From Cytobacillus sp. IB215665 (GTDB lineage Bacteria; Bacillota; Bacilli; Bacillales; SM2101): 64,000 nt of DNA. The position numbers were made by a program, and so were the translations under genes. The stretch lies in the NCBI RefSeq assembly GCF_033963835.1, contig NZ_JAXBME010000012.1, positions 1 through 64,000 on the forward strand, written 5' to 3'. The notes under the pieces are model-generated. The model saw only the letters and a list, made by a program, of their open reading frames with translations, had not been told where the DNA came from and did no database searches. This document shows positions 46,804 through 54,196 of this stretch, piece after piece (the first letter of the stretch is position 1; every line of letters starts with the position of its first letter).

Positions 46804-46828
46804 AAAGACCACATTTGTGGTCTTTTTT
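46804..46828 (+). terminator. Terminator of the small spore-type gene
   Basis: AAAGACCACA pairs with TGTGGTCTTT, followed by TTT, about 40 bp after the stop codon. Confidence 0.82.
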
Positions 46829-46920
46829 ACCTTTTTATGATTATAATTCTAAAAATGGTATTTACATGGGGATGGAATAATAATATTATTATCAATAAGC
46901 TAAATAAAAGAGGTCTTACA

Positions 46921-46995
46921 ATGATAAACATAATTCAAACAGCTATTAATTTCGTAACAAAGGATAGTAAACCTTTAATGGAGAATAAGTTGTAA
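46921..46995 (+). CDS. Possible 24-residue peptide gene
   Basis: The frame encodes MINIIQTAINFVTKDSKPLM plus ENKL. AGAGGT lies 8-9 bases before the ATG, and a terminator follows 23 bp after the stop, so it may be a short independent transcript. It could also be a leader of the following Nudix gene. Composition is amphipathic and there is no signal peptide. Confidence 0.35.
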   Translation: MINIIQTAINFVTKDSKPLMENKL

Positions 46996-47017
46996 AAAAC
47001 TACATATACATTTTTTG

Positions 47018-47045
47018 CCGTAGAGCGGATCTCTATGGTTTTTTT
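47018..47045 (+). terminator. Terminator-like hairpin before the Nudix gene
   Basis: CCGTAGAG pairs with CTCTATGG and is followed by TTTTTTT. It ends the small upstream transcript or attenuates the Nudix gene. Confidence 0.7.
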
Positions 47046-47089
47046 ATGCACATGAATTCAACAATACTTGATGGAGGGGTTGTTAGAGA

Positions 47090-47554
47090 ATGAATATTAG
47101 AAATTCTGCAAAAGCAATTATTTTTAACGGGGAGAAGATCTTATTAACAAAAAATGTAGGTGATGATGGGTTATATTATCTATTTCCTGGTGGTGGTCAA
47201 GAGCATGGTGAAACGATTAGCAACGCTTTAATTAGAGAATGCATTGAAGAAGTGGGTCAAGAAGTACAAATTGGAGAACTACTTCATATTCGAGAATATA
47301 TTGGCAAAAACCATGAGCATGCTGCTTATGATTTTAATGTTCATCAAATCGAATATTACTTTATTTGTAGTCTAGTAAATAAAACGAGTCCAAATAAAGT
47401 CCCTACGAATCCTGATAGTTACCAAGTAGGGATAGATTGGGTGGATATAAAAGATTTAGAACAATACAGGTTATATACGAAAGAGTTGACTAAATATATT
47501 GTTAAATATATTCGAAAAGAAAATGCGCCAGTATATTTGGGTGATATTAACTAG
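47090..47554 (+). CDS. Nudix hydrolase
   Basis: The 154-residue protein has the Nudix box GGGQEHGETISNALIRECIE followed by EVGQ. The N-terminus NSAKAIIFNGEKILLTKNVG is typical of ADP-ribose or NTP pyrophosphatase-like members. The HEHAAYDFNVHQIEYYF segment may contribute to substrate choice. GGAGGGG precedes the ATG. It is not related in an obvious way to the hydroxyproline region that follows. Confidence 0.9.
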   Translation: MNIRNSAKAIIFNGEKILLTKNVGDDGLYYLFPGGGQEHGETISNALIRECIEEVGQEVQIGELLHIREYIGKNHEHAAYDFNVHQIEYYFICSLVNKTSPNKVPTNPDSYQVGIDWVDIKDLEQYRLYTKELTKYIVKYIRKENAPVYLGDIN

Positions 47555-47855
47555 TTAAGTTTTGCTATGTTGAATTTGACTTTTATTGTAATGTTGCCTG
47601 ATTGTTGATTTATTTGATAATTTGAACATTTTTTTAAATAGCTTAGGAGAATGAGATGGATAGGTGTTCTAATTGTTAAGTTTACTCATAGAGTCTTTGA
47701 TTTTTGTTAGTTTTTACACTAAGAAAGCAACTAATTCATATACATTTTGCCACTAAGCTATGAGGTCAAAGTAAAAAGGTCGTCTAATAGTTTTTTTGGT
47801 AATAATGGCATAACAAAATGGCTTATAGTTAGAGTGTTAACTTTTATGTAGTAGA

Positions 47856-47896
47856 AGTGTATAAAAAAATAAACGGTGTATGCTTTTTTATACACT
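47856..47896. promoter_or_regulatory. Possible activator-binding palindrome upstream of the sigma-54 promoter
   Basis: AGTGTATAAAAAA and TTTTTTATACACT are perfect 13-bp inverted arms, 50 bp before the -24 box. A related pair (TTTTTTTACACA, TATACACT) lies upstream of the third sigma-54 promoter near 55955-55986. Position and symmetry suit the enhancer site of the sigma-54 activator. Confidence 0.5.
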
Positions 47897-47945
47897 CTTA
47901 ATAAATCATATGCAAATAAAAATACATTATATAAATGATTAATTA

Positions 47946-47962
47946 TTGGCATGAAATTTGCA
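47946..47962 (+). promoter_or_regulatory. Sigma-54 promoter of the deaminase gene
   Basis: TTGGCATGAAATTTGCA has the -24 GG and -12 GC with exactly ten bases between them and matches the sigma-54 consensus closely. It lies 65 bp before the ATG. Confidence 0.85.
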
Positions 47963-48026
47963 GAACTTTCTCTGAGTATAATTTATAAAAAATACCGCTA
48001 TGTTTTCTTAGAAAGGGGAATGTTAT

Positions 48027-48908
48027 ATGGCAAATTTTGAAGGTGTGTACGTTGCAGTTGTTACTCCATTTACTGAAACTTATGAAGTTGATTATAAGCG
48101 CTTATATGAGTTATGTAATTGGTTAATTTCTCAAGGGGTAGACGGTTTAGTTCCTTCGGGTTCATTAGGAGAATATGCTACGTTAACAGTTGAAGAACGT
48201 GCAAAAGTAATTGAAACGGTCATTGCTGCTGCTAATTTTCGTGTTCCTGTAATAGTTGGTACTGGAGCACCTTCTACGGAGCAAGCAGTAAAGTGGGCAC
48301 AGTTCGCAAAAGACAAAGGTGGAGCAGGTATTATGGCTTTACCACCTATAAATTATAAACCTCTACAAAACGAAGTCATTGCTCATTATGAAGCGTTAAA
48401 TGAAGTAGGTATTCCGATTATTGCATACAATAATCCTCACGACTATCCTACTGATTTAACTCCTGAATTATTAATAACTCTTTCAAAGCTGAAAAATGTT
48501 AAAGCTGTAAAAGAGTTCAGTGGGGATATTCGAAGAGTACATGACATTTTGGATAAAACAGACTTGGAAGTATTAATTGGGGTAGATGACTTAGCGTTGG
48601 AAGGTCCTTTAGCTGGCGCAACTGGTTGGATTGCTGGGGTTCCAAATGCTTTACCTAAACAAAGTGTAGAGTTGTTTCGCCTGGGTAGGGAAGGTCGGGC
48701 GACTGAGGCAATAGAGTTATATAGAAGTTTACTCCCTTTATTTCATTATGATGCGAGCCCTCAGCTTGTTCAATATATAAAATACATGATGGAATTAGCT
48801 GGACAGCCAGTGGGTACAACAAGACCTCCACGCTTACCTTTAAGTAGTGAAGAATATGAAGATGTTAAAAAAGCTTTTCAACGAGCAGCTTCTACTGTTA
48901 AGCAATAA
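48027..48908 (+). CDS. DapA-family aldolase; probable pyrroline-4-hydroxy-2-carboxylate deaminase
   Basis: This 293-residue TIM-barrel lyase has the family motifs GSLGEYATLTVEERAKV, Tyr in IIAYNNPHDYPTDL and the Schiff-base Lys in VKAVKEFSGDIRRV. By itself it would be named dihydrodipicolinate synthase-like. Its sigma-54 promoter and its neighbours (2-oxoglutarate semialdehyde dehydrogenase, hydroxyproline dehydrogenase and epimerase) point to the deaminase that makes 2-oxoglutarate semialdehyde from pyrroline-4-hydroxy-2-carboxylate. AAAGGGGAATG lies upstream of the ATG. Confidence 0.87.
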   Translation: MANFEGVYVAVVTPFTETYEVDYKRLYELCNWLISQGVDGLVPSGSLGEYATLTVEERAKVIETVIAAANFRVPVIVGTGAPSTEQAVKWAQFAKDKGGAGIMALPPINYKPLQNEVIAHYEALNEVGIPIIAYNNPHDYPTDLTPELLITLSKLKNVKAVKEFSGDIRRVHDILDKTDLEVLIGVDDLALEGPLAGATGWIAGVPNALPKQSVELFRLGREGRATEAIELYRSLLPLFHYDASPQLVQYIKYMMELAGQPVGTTRPPRLPLSSEEYEDVKKAFQRAASTVKQ

Positions 48909-48913
48909 CGATT

Positions 48914-49040
48914 ATAAGCTCTTTTTGTAAACATTTATTACTACATTTGAGTAACTGACGTGTAGGATTTTATAATCTTTAGCGAAGAAGAGATGTTACG
49001 AATTATTGTTAAAATGATAGACAAAAATCCTTTAGTTATT
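48914..49040 (+). repeat. Dispersed repeat, copy 14 (diverged)
   Basis: AAGCTCTTTTTGTAAACATT and ATTACTACATTT match the left end. GCGAAGAAGAGATGTTACGA matches the core. The right end is not clear. It starts just after the deaminase gene and is followed by another copy. Confidence 0.55.
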
Positions 49041-49082
49041 AAATGGTATACCAAGTCAATTATTAAATAATGACTTTTTAAT

Positions 49083-49219
49083 AAAGGTCCAGGTTGCTAT
49101 CGTAATCAAATTAGTACTATAAAAATGGTTTTAAATTGTTAGTCATCGTTGCACAGAAGAAAAAGATCCCACGAACTCTAGTTGTGTAGGTATTCACTTC
49201 TTAATACGAAAACAGCCTT
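49083..49219 (+). repeat. Dispersed MITE-like repeat, copy 15
   Basis: GGTTGCTATCGTAATCAAAT, TGCACAGAAGAAAAAGATCC, CACGAACTCTAGTTGTGTAG and AATACGAAAACAGCCTTA match the family. The left TTTCGTAAAC segment is lost. Its right end lies 25 bp before the ribosome site of the dehydrogenase gene. Confidence 0.82.
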
Positions 49220-49257
49220 AACAAAAAAATAAAATGGAATTAGTAGGAGGGATATGT

Positions 49258-50694
49258 TTGGAAACAAAAAACTGGATAGGTGGGGAAGTCGTTACGGTAG
49301 TAGATGATAGAAAAGTTGTGTATAACCCATCTAATTTAACCGAAGAAGTTGGAGTTGTGCATTGCTCTAATGAAAATCATGTATTACAAGCAGAGACGGC
49401 GGCAAAGCAAGGCTTCAAGGTATGGTCATCTCTACCTAGCGCTGTTCGAGGTTCGTATTTATCCAAAATGGCAGATGCCTTGCAAAAAAACATTGAAGAG
49501 CTTGCAACTTTATCGAGTCGAGAGATGGGAAAGCCAATTGCTGAGATGAAGGGTGAAGTGTTGCGTGCAGTAAATCTATTAAAATACTATGCAGCTGAAG
49601 GAGTACGTTCAAATGGTAATGTTATACCTGCGTCCGATAGTGATGTACTTCAATATACGAAGCGTGTTCCTTTAGGAGTAGTTGGGATAATTACACCATG
49701 GAATTTCCCTGTAGCTATTCCTATTTGGAAAATAGCTCCTGCACTCATCTGTGGAAATACAGTAATTTGGAAACCTGCAGAAATCGCTTCATTAACAGCA
49801 ACAAAAATGATGGAGATTTTTAGTACAGTCCAATTACCTGAAGGAGTATTAAACTTAGTAATCGGTAAGGGGAGTATTGTAGGGAAGACACTACTTGAAC
49901 AAGTAGACATAGAGGCAGTTAGTTTCACAGGATCATCGAATACAGGGATACAAGTTGCTAGTATATGTGCAAAGCGAAATATTAAATATCAAACTGAAAT
50001 GGGTGGGAAGAATGCAGCAGTTGTTCTAAATGATGCAAATATAGAAAAAACTGTTCCCATCATACTAAGTGGTGCTTATCGTTCTGCTGGGCAAAAGTGT
50101 ACTGCTACGAGTAGAATAATTGTAGAAAGTAGTGTTTACGAAAAGTTTGTTGCACAAATGAAACGAGCTATTTCTGAACTTGTTACTGGAAATGCTTTAA
50201 ATGCAAGTTCATACTTAGGACCAGTAGCATCAAAAGAACAGTTTGATAGTGTTTCAGCATATATTAATCAAGCCCGTACTGAGGCAGAGATTATTGGAGA
50301 GGGTATGAGTTCAATTGAATCAGAAGGGTTCTATATTAGCCCTATGCTAGCGACAGGAGTTGACCCTAAACATACACTTGTTCAAGAAGAGGTCTTTGGT
50401 CCGCTTGCGCTTGTGTTAAAAGCACAAGACTTTGAAGATGCAATGCATTTATGTAATGAGACAGTATACGGATTAAGTGCTTCAGTATTTACGAATAATC
50501 TAACGAAAGCTCATCGTTTTCTTGATGAAAGTGATGCGGGAATGGTTCGAGTTAATCAAGAAACAGCTGGTGTTGAATATCAAGCGCCATTTGGTGGTAT
50601 GAAACAATCAAGCTCTCATTCACGGGAACAAGGGCAGGCTGCATTAGATTTCTATACATCAATTAAAACTTGTGCAATTAAATACTCTTTTTAA
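49258..50694 (+). CDS. 2-oxoglutarate semialdehyde dehydrogenase (aldehyde dehydrogenase family)
   Basis: The 478-residue enzyme has GIITPWNFPVAIPIWKIAPA, FTGSSNTGIQVAS, catalytic Glu in KYQTEMGGKNAAVV and catalytic Cys in AGQKCTATSRIIVE. As the aldehyde dehydrogenase of the hydroxyproline region it should oxidise 2-oxoglutarate semialdehyde to 2-oxoglutarate with NAD(P). The start is TTG 49258, seven bases after AGGAGGG. Two repeat copies separate it from the deaminase gene; no sigma-54 box of its own is seen, so it depends on read-through or another promoter. Confidence 0.85.
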   Translation: METKNWIGGEVVTVVDDRKVVYNPSNLTEEVGVVHCSNENHVLQAETAAKQGFKVWSSLPSAVRGSYLSKMADALQKNIEELATLSSREMGKPIAEMKGEVLRAVNLLKYYAAEGVRSNGNVIPASDSDVLQYTKRVPLGVVGIITPWNFPVAIPIWKIAPALICGNTVIWKPAEIASLTATKMMEIFSTVQLPEGVLNLVIGKGSIVGKTLLEQVDIEAVSFTGSSNTGIQVASICAKRNIKYQTEMGGKNAAVVLNDANIEKTVPIILSGAYRSAGQKCTATSRIIVESSVYEKFVAQMKRAISELVTGNALNASSYLGPVASKEQFDSVSAYINQARTEAEIIGEGMSSIESEGFYISPMLATGVDPKHTLVQEEVFGPLALVLKAQDFEDAMHLCNETVYGLSASVFTNNLTKAHRFLDESDAGMVRVNQETAGVEYQAPFGGMKQSSSHSREQGQAALDFYTSIKTCAIKYSF

Positions 50695-50791
50695 ACTTTG
50701 TTGAAGATTTTGCAGTTCCTTTACATCTTAGAAAGGTTCGGCCTTAAATAGAGTTACTTAATTTATAGTACTATGGCAAAGAAAAATAACA

Positions 50792-50823
50792 AGGGCAGGG
50801 TATCGTATCTCTGCCTTTTTTTA
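50792..50823 (+). terminator. Terminator after the semialdehyde dehydrogenase gene
   Basis: GGGCAGGGTAT pairs imperfectly with TATCTCTGCC and is followed by TTTTTTT, about 100 bp after the stop codon. Confidence 0.75.
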
Positions 50824-50987
50824 TTTAGTTGGTACTATGAGGGAATGTCAATAATCGATCCTTTATCTCATTTTATGAACACGCAAGCAGTTTTAGATAT
50901 TACCGAACTATGAATATTTTAGTAATATAGATAATATATTAGCTTCAATTAATGCTTAACGCCATTATTGATTTAAGGAGGAGATTT

Positions 50988-51950
50988 ATGAAAGCAATGA
51001 TATATACAAGGTACGGGCCACCGGATGTTCTTCGACTGGAAGAACTTGATAAGCCTACTATCGAGGATAATGAAGTGCTGATCAAAGTTCATGCAAGAAC
51101 TGTTTCATCAGGAGATGCAAGGATGCGACAAGGAAGTAGAAAGTCATTACCAATGTGGCCAATTTCTAAATTAGCGATAGGTTTTACAAAGCCCAAAAAA
51201 AATATACTAGGTATGGATCTTGCTGGGGAAGTTGTTTCAATAGGTAGTAAAGTAACACGGTTTAATATAGGTGACCAAGTGTATGGATTTAGTGGGAAAG
51301 GCACTTATGTTGAGTATATAAGCATAGCTGAAGACGGAGCTATTGGAATTAAGCCAAGTAATATGAACTACGAAGAAGCCGCAGCAGTTCCCTTTGGGGC
51401 AGTATCTGCATTGTACTTCTTACGTAAAGGCAATATAAAGAGTGGACAAAAAATCCTTATTTATGGAGCTTCAGGGAGTGTAGGTACATTTGCAGTACAG
51501 CTTGGTAAAGTCTTCGGGGCAGAAGTAACAGGAGTTTGTAGTACAGCCAATGCAGAAATGGTGAGATCTTTAGGAGCGGATAAAGTCATTGATTACACTG
51601 CTGAGGATTTCACACAAAATATTGATACGTATGACATTATATTTGACACTGTGGGCAAAACCAAGTTTTCACATTGTAAAAGGTCTTTAAAACAAAATGG
51701 ATTTTATGTATTAGCTGTTATTCATTATCCACAAGTTTTTCAAATGATACGCACTTCAATAGTAGGTGACAAAAAAGTTGTAAGCGGGATAGCTCCAGGC
51801 AATACTGAAGATTTAGTTTTCCTTAAAAAGCTTATCGAGGAGGAAAAACTAGTATCGGTTATTGATAGATGCTATCCATTGGAACAAATTACTGAAGCTC
51901 ATGAATATGTTGATAAAGGACATAAGAAGGGTAATGTGGTCATCATTTAA
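50988..51950 (+). CDS. Zinc-independent alcohol dehydrogenase / quinone oxidoreductase-like protein
   Basis: The 320-residue medium-chain reductase begins MKAMIYTRYGPPDVLRLEEL, has the GroES-like domain with GMDLAGEVVSIGSKVTRFNI, and the NAD(P) motif ILIYGASGSVGTFAVQLGKV. It lacks the Cys set for structural zinc, as in quinone oxidoreductases. The substrate is unknown and no link to hydroxyproline is shown. ATG 50988 has AAGGAGGAG upstream. Confidence 0.88.
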   Translation: MKAMIYTRYGPPDVLRLEELDKPTIEDNEVLIKVHARTVSSGDARMRQGSRKSLPMWPISKLAIGFTKPKKNILGMDLAGEVVSIGSKVTRFNIGDQVYGFSGKGTYVEYISIAEDGAIGIKPSNMNYEEAAAVPFGAVSALYFLRKGNIKSGQKILIYGASGSVGTFAVQLGKVFGAEVTGVCSTANAEMVRSLGADKVIDYTAEDFTQNIDTYDIIFDTVGKTKFSHCKRSLKQNGFYVLAVIHYPQVFQMIRTSIVGDKKVVSGIAPGNTEDLVFLKKLIEEEKLVSVIDRCYPLEQITEAHEYVDKGHKKGNVVII

Positions 51951-52011
51951 GTGAAATTTTTATTTTGAATTATGATTGGTATAATAGGGTGGGTGGAAAG
52001 GTTCTTATCAT

Positions 52012-52166
52012 TAAGCTCTTTTCGCAAACTTTATTGTAAACAAAATAGTACTATAAAATGTGATTTTATATGTTCATTGTGGTATAGAAGAAAAAAACTA
52101 AGAACGCTTGTTTATTACGTGTTTATTTTTAATGTGAACAACAATTAATGTGAACAAAGTTCTATA
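52012..52166 (+). repeat. Dispersed MITE-like repeat, copy 16
   Basis: TAAGCTCTTTTCGCAAACTT, TTATTGTAAACAAAATAGTA, GTATAGAAGAAAAAAACTAA and GTTTATTACGTGTTTATTTT follow the family order. The last 20 bases are degenerate. Confidence 0.75.
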
Positions 52167-52187
52167 AAAAGACTAGAGAGAAAATAA

Positions 52188-52217
52188 GAATCCCACTGCT
52201 AAAGGTGGGATTCTTTA
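52188..52217 (-). terminator. Terminator between convergent genes
   Basis: GAATCCCAC pairs with GTGGGATTC across eight bases. TTTATT follows on the plus side and TTATTTT on the minus side, so it could stop both strands. Confidence 0.75.
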
Positions 52218-52266
52218 TTAGGGAGAGCCTCCATATGTTTTCATAGATGTTCAAGCCCGATGATCA

Positions 52267-53505
52267 CTAGTATATTTGTTTATATTTTGAAGGTATTGAC
52301 ATTTGTAGTTCAGTCCATAATTTATTTAACTTTTTTCTACCTTCCTTTATACCAGGGTGAAATTGGATGATTGAGTTATGTCTATCTTGCTCTATGTTTA
52401 CAATTGATGCATTGACCTTTTCCTCAATTGCCTCATTATTTTTCATTAAGTCTGATACAATTGACAACCCAGCGGTATCTCCTTGAGCAATTGCAACTTT
52501 AGAACTTTCTATACCTGTAATGTTTCCTGCTACGTAGAGTCCATCCAATGGTGTTTTCATTCTTTCGTTGTGTAAAGGAATATGGCCACCCAATTCCGGA
52601 ATATAGTAGAAGGGGCAGCCAGCAACAGCTGCTAATTCTGCTAATGGGTATAGTCCGCCAGAAATACAAACAAAATCGACAAGTAATTCCTTTTCTGTAC
52701 CCTTTATGGGTTCACCACTTGAAGTAATATTAACAAGCTTAACACCTTCAACTTTAGTATCCCCAAATATTTCTACAGCGGCAGTACGTAGATGCAGAGG
52801 TATGCCCCAAACTGATATGCCAGTTTTAGGGTAAAAGTCAACTGCTATTCTTTGCAAAGTTTGACTTTTTATTAATTTACTCCCAAATCTAAGAAATGCT
52901 GATGGGGCAAGGTGAGAATATCGAAGTAACGCCTCCATGATTTTATGTGGATGCCCAGCTTCTTTCGTGATTTGATTGAGCTTTGGAGGAACAATACTAG
53001 CCAATTCGATTCCTGCAAGTTGTAATTCACGAGCTATTGCAAATGATAATACATTTAATCCAATGACAATTCCTCTTTGGCCAACTTTCACCCTGTGAAC
53101 ATTTGTCATCACCTGTGCAGCACCAATTGACATGACTCCAGGAAGTGTCCACCCCTTAATTGGTGTTGAATATTCAGCGGCACCTGTTGCTAATAAGACG
53201 GTCGGTGTAATAATTTGTTCTTTATTTGTATGAATAACCCAGCCATCTGTAGTTTTTTCAATGTGGTGTACAGATACTCCACATTCTATTGTAACGCCGA
53301 TAGCTGTGGCTTGCTCCAATAAATTGTTCGCTTGTTCTATACCATTCCACCAAGTTCCATTCGGTTCTTCATGAAGTTGACCGAGAAGTCGTCCACCTGG
53401 TTTCACAAACTCATCTATTATCTTTACATGTAAGCCATATGTCGCACATGTTATGCCTGCTTTTAATCCGGCTGGACCAGCTCCAACAATAACGACATCA
53501 ATCAT
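52267..53505 (-). CDS. D-hydroxyproline dehydrogenase, FAD/NAD-type subunit (HcnB/LhpE-like)
   Basis: The 412-residue flavoprotein begins with the dinucleotide motif MIDVVIVGAGPAGLKAGITC and has a second Rossmann motif near VGQRGIVIGLNVLSFAIA and the ATGAAEYSTPIKGWTLPGVM segment of HcnB/OoxA-like subunits. In pseudomonads such subunits (LhpE) join a second FAD subunit and a 2Fe-2S subunit to oxidise cis-4-hydroxy-D-proline. Three minus-strand genes overlap by ATGA here, so they are translated together. The electron acceptor is unknown. Confidence 0.85.
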   Translation of the reverse strand: MIDVVIVGAGPAGLKAGITCATYGLHVKIIDEFVKPGGRLLGQLHEEPNGTWWNGIEQANNLLEQATAIGVTIECGVSVHHIEKTTDGWVIHTNKEQIITPTVLLATGAAEYSTPIKGWTLPGVMSIGAAQVMTNVHRVKVGQRGIVIGLNVLSFAIARELQLAGIELASIVPPKLNQITKEAGHPHKIMEALLRYSHLAPSAFLRFGSKLIKSQTLQRIAVDFYPKTGISVWGIPLHLRTAAVEIFGDTKVEGVKLVNITSSGEPIKGTEKELLVDFVCISGGLYPLAELAAVAGCPFYYIPELGGHIPLHNERMKTPLDGLYVAGNITGIESSKVAIAQGDTAGLSIVSDLMKNNEAIEEKVNASIVNIEQDRHNSIIQFHPGIKEGRKKLNKLWTELQMSIPSKYKQIY

Positions 53506-53840
53506 TTTGACTCCACCTCCTTTAATGGACTCGGTAGAGTTCTACTTGCTTCTACTTTCATTCCTTCTTCAACTACAGTTATGCAAGATCTAACTCCATT
53601 CCTGCCATTGACCGACAAGCGGCATTCGAAACAATGTCCTATGTTACAATATATTCCCCTCGGTGTAGCAGTCTCTTCATGATACCGTAGCGTACGTATA
53701 TTATTAGCTAATAACGCAGCAGCAATCGTATCTCCTTCATAAGCGTCGACAAGCTGTCCATCAAACATAAAAGTAATTCGTTTTTTGTCTTCTAATATGC
53801 CAAGGATTGGGTGGTTCATGATACGGTTTTTTTCGGTCAT
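53502..53840 (-). CDS. D-hydroxyproline dehydrogenase, 2Fe-2S subunit (HcnA/LhpF-like)
   Basis: The 112-residue ferredoxin-like subunit has the cluster ligands Cys65, Cys70, Cys73 and Cys86 in YCNIGHCFECRLSVNGRNGV and RSCITVV. It starts with the ILGILEDKKRITFMFDGQLV strand region common to HcnA-like proteins. Its start overlaps the end of the BFD-like gene and its end overlaps the FAD gene (both ATGA). Confidence 0.87.
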   Translation of the reverse strand: MTEKNRIMNHPILGILEDKKRITFMFDGQLVDAYEGDTIAAALLANNIRTLRYHEETATPRGIYCNIGHCFECRLSVNGRNGVRSCITVVEEGMKVEASRTLPSPLKEVESK

Positions 53841-54106
53841 TTATTTTCACCTAACAGCCCAAAAGATATTGGTCGAATAGGTGGCTGATATTTTAAGGGC
53901 TGTAGCTTCTCTGTTTCAGATTGAGAAAAATCTTGAATGATAGATTCAAGCATTATTCTACACGTACGACCTCCACAACAGCCCATTCCAGCGCGTGTTC
54001 TTAGTTTAATTTCTCGAGAGGAACACTTATATTGTTGAATAGCATTGAACACTTCCTCGTAGTTTACTTCTTCGCATCGACATATGATCGTTTGTGCTTC
54101 GGTCAT
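53837..54106 (-). CDS. BFD-like [2Fe-2S] protein of the D-hydroxyproline dehydrogenase
   Basis: The 89-residue protein has the BFD-type Cys pattern: C9-x-C11 in IICRCEEVNY and Cys43/Cys44/Cys49 in GMGCCGGRTCR. In many homologous systems this domain is fused to the FAD subunit; here it is a separate gene at the head of the operon. It should pass electrons. A sigma-54 promoter lies about 60 bp upstream. Confidence 0.87.
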   Translation of the reverse strand: MTEAQTIICRCEEVNYEEVFNAIQQYKCSSREIKLRTRAGMGCCGGRTCRIMLESIIQDFSQSETEKLQPLKYQPPIRPISFGLLGENK

Positions 54107-54164
54107 AATAGGTCACTCCTTTTTTGATGTTCAAAAACGTTTAGAATAAACTTATTACTAACAA

Positions 54165-54182
54165 ATGCAAGTTTTATGCCGA
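54165..54182 (-). promoter_or_regulatory. Sigma-54 promoter of the dehydrogenase operon
   Basis: On the minus strand TCGGCATAAAACTTGCAT has GG and GC separated by exactly ten bases. It lies about 60 bp upstream of the BFD-like gene, just after the stop of the activator gene. Confidence 0.8.
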
Positions 54183-54196
54183 AGCCGGAGGATGGT

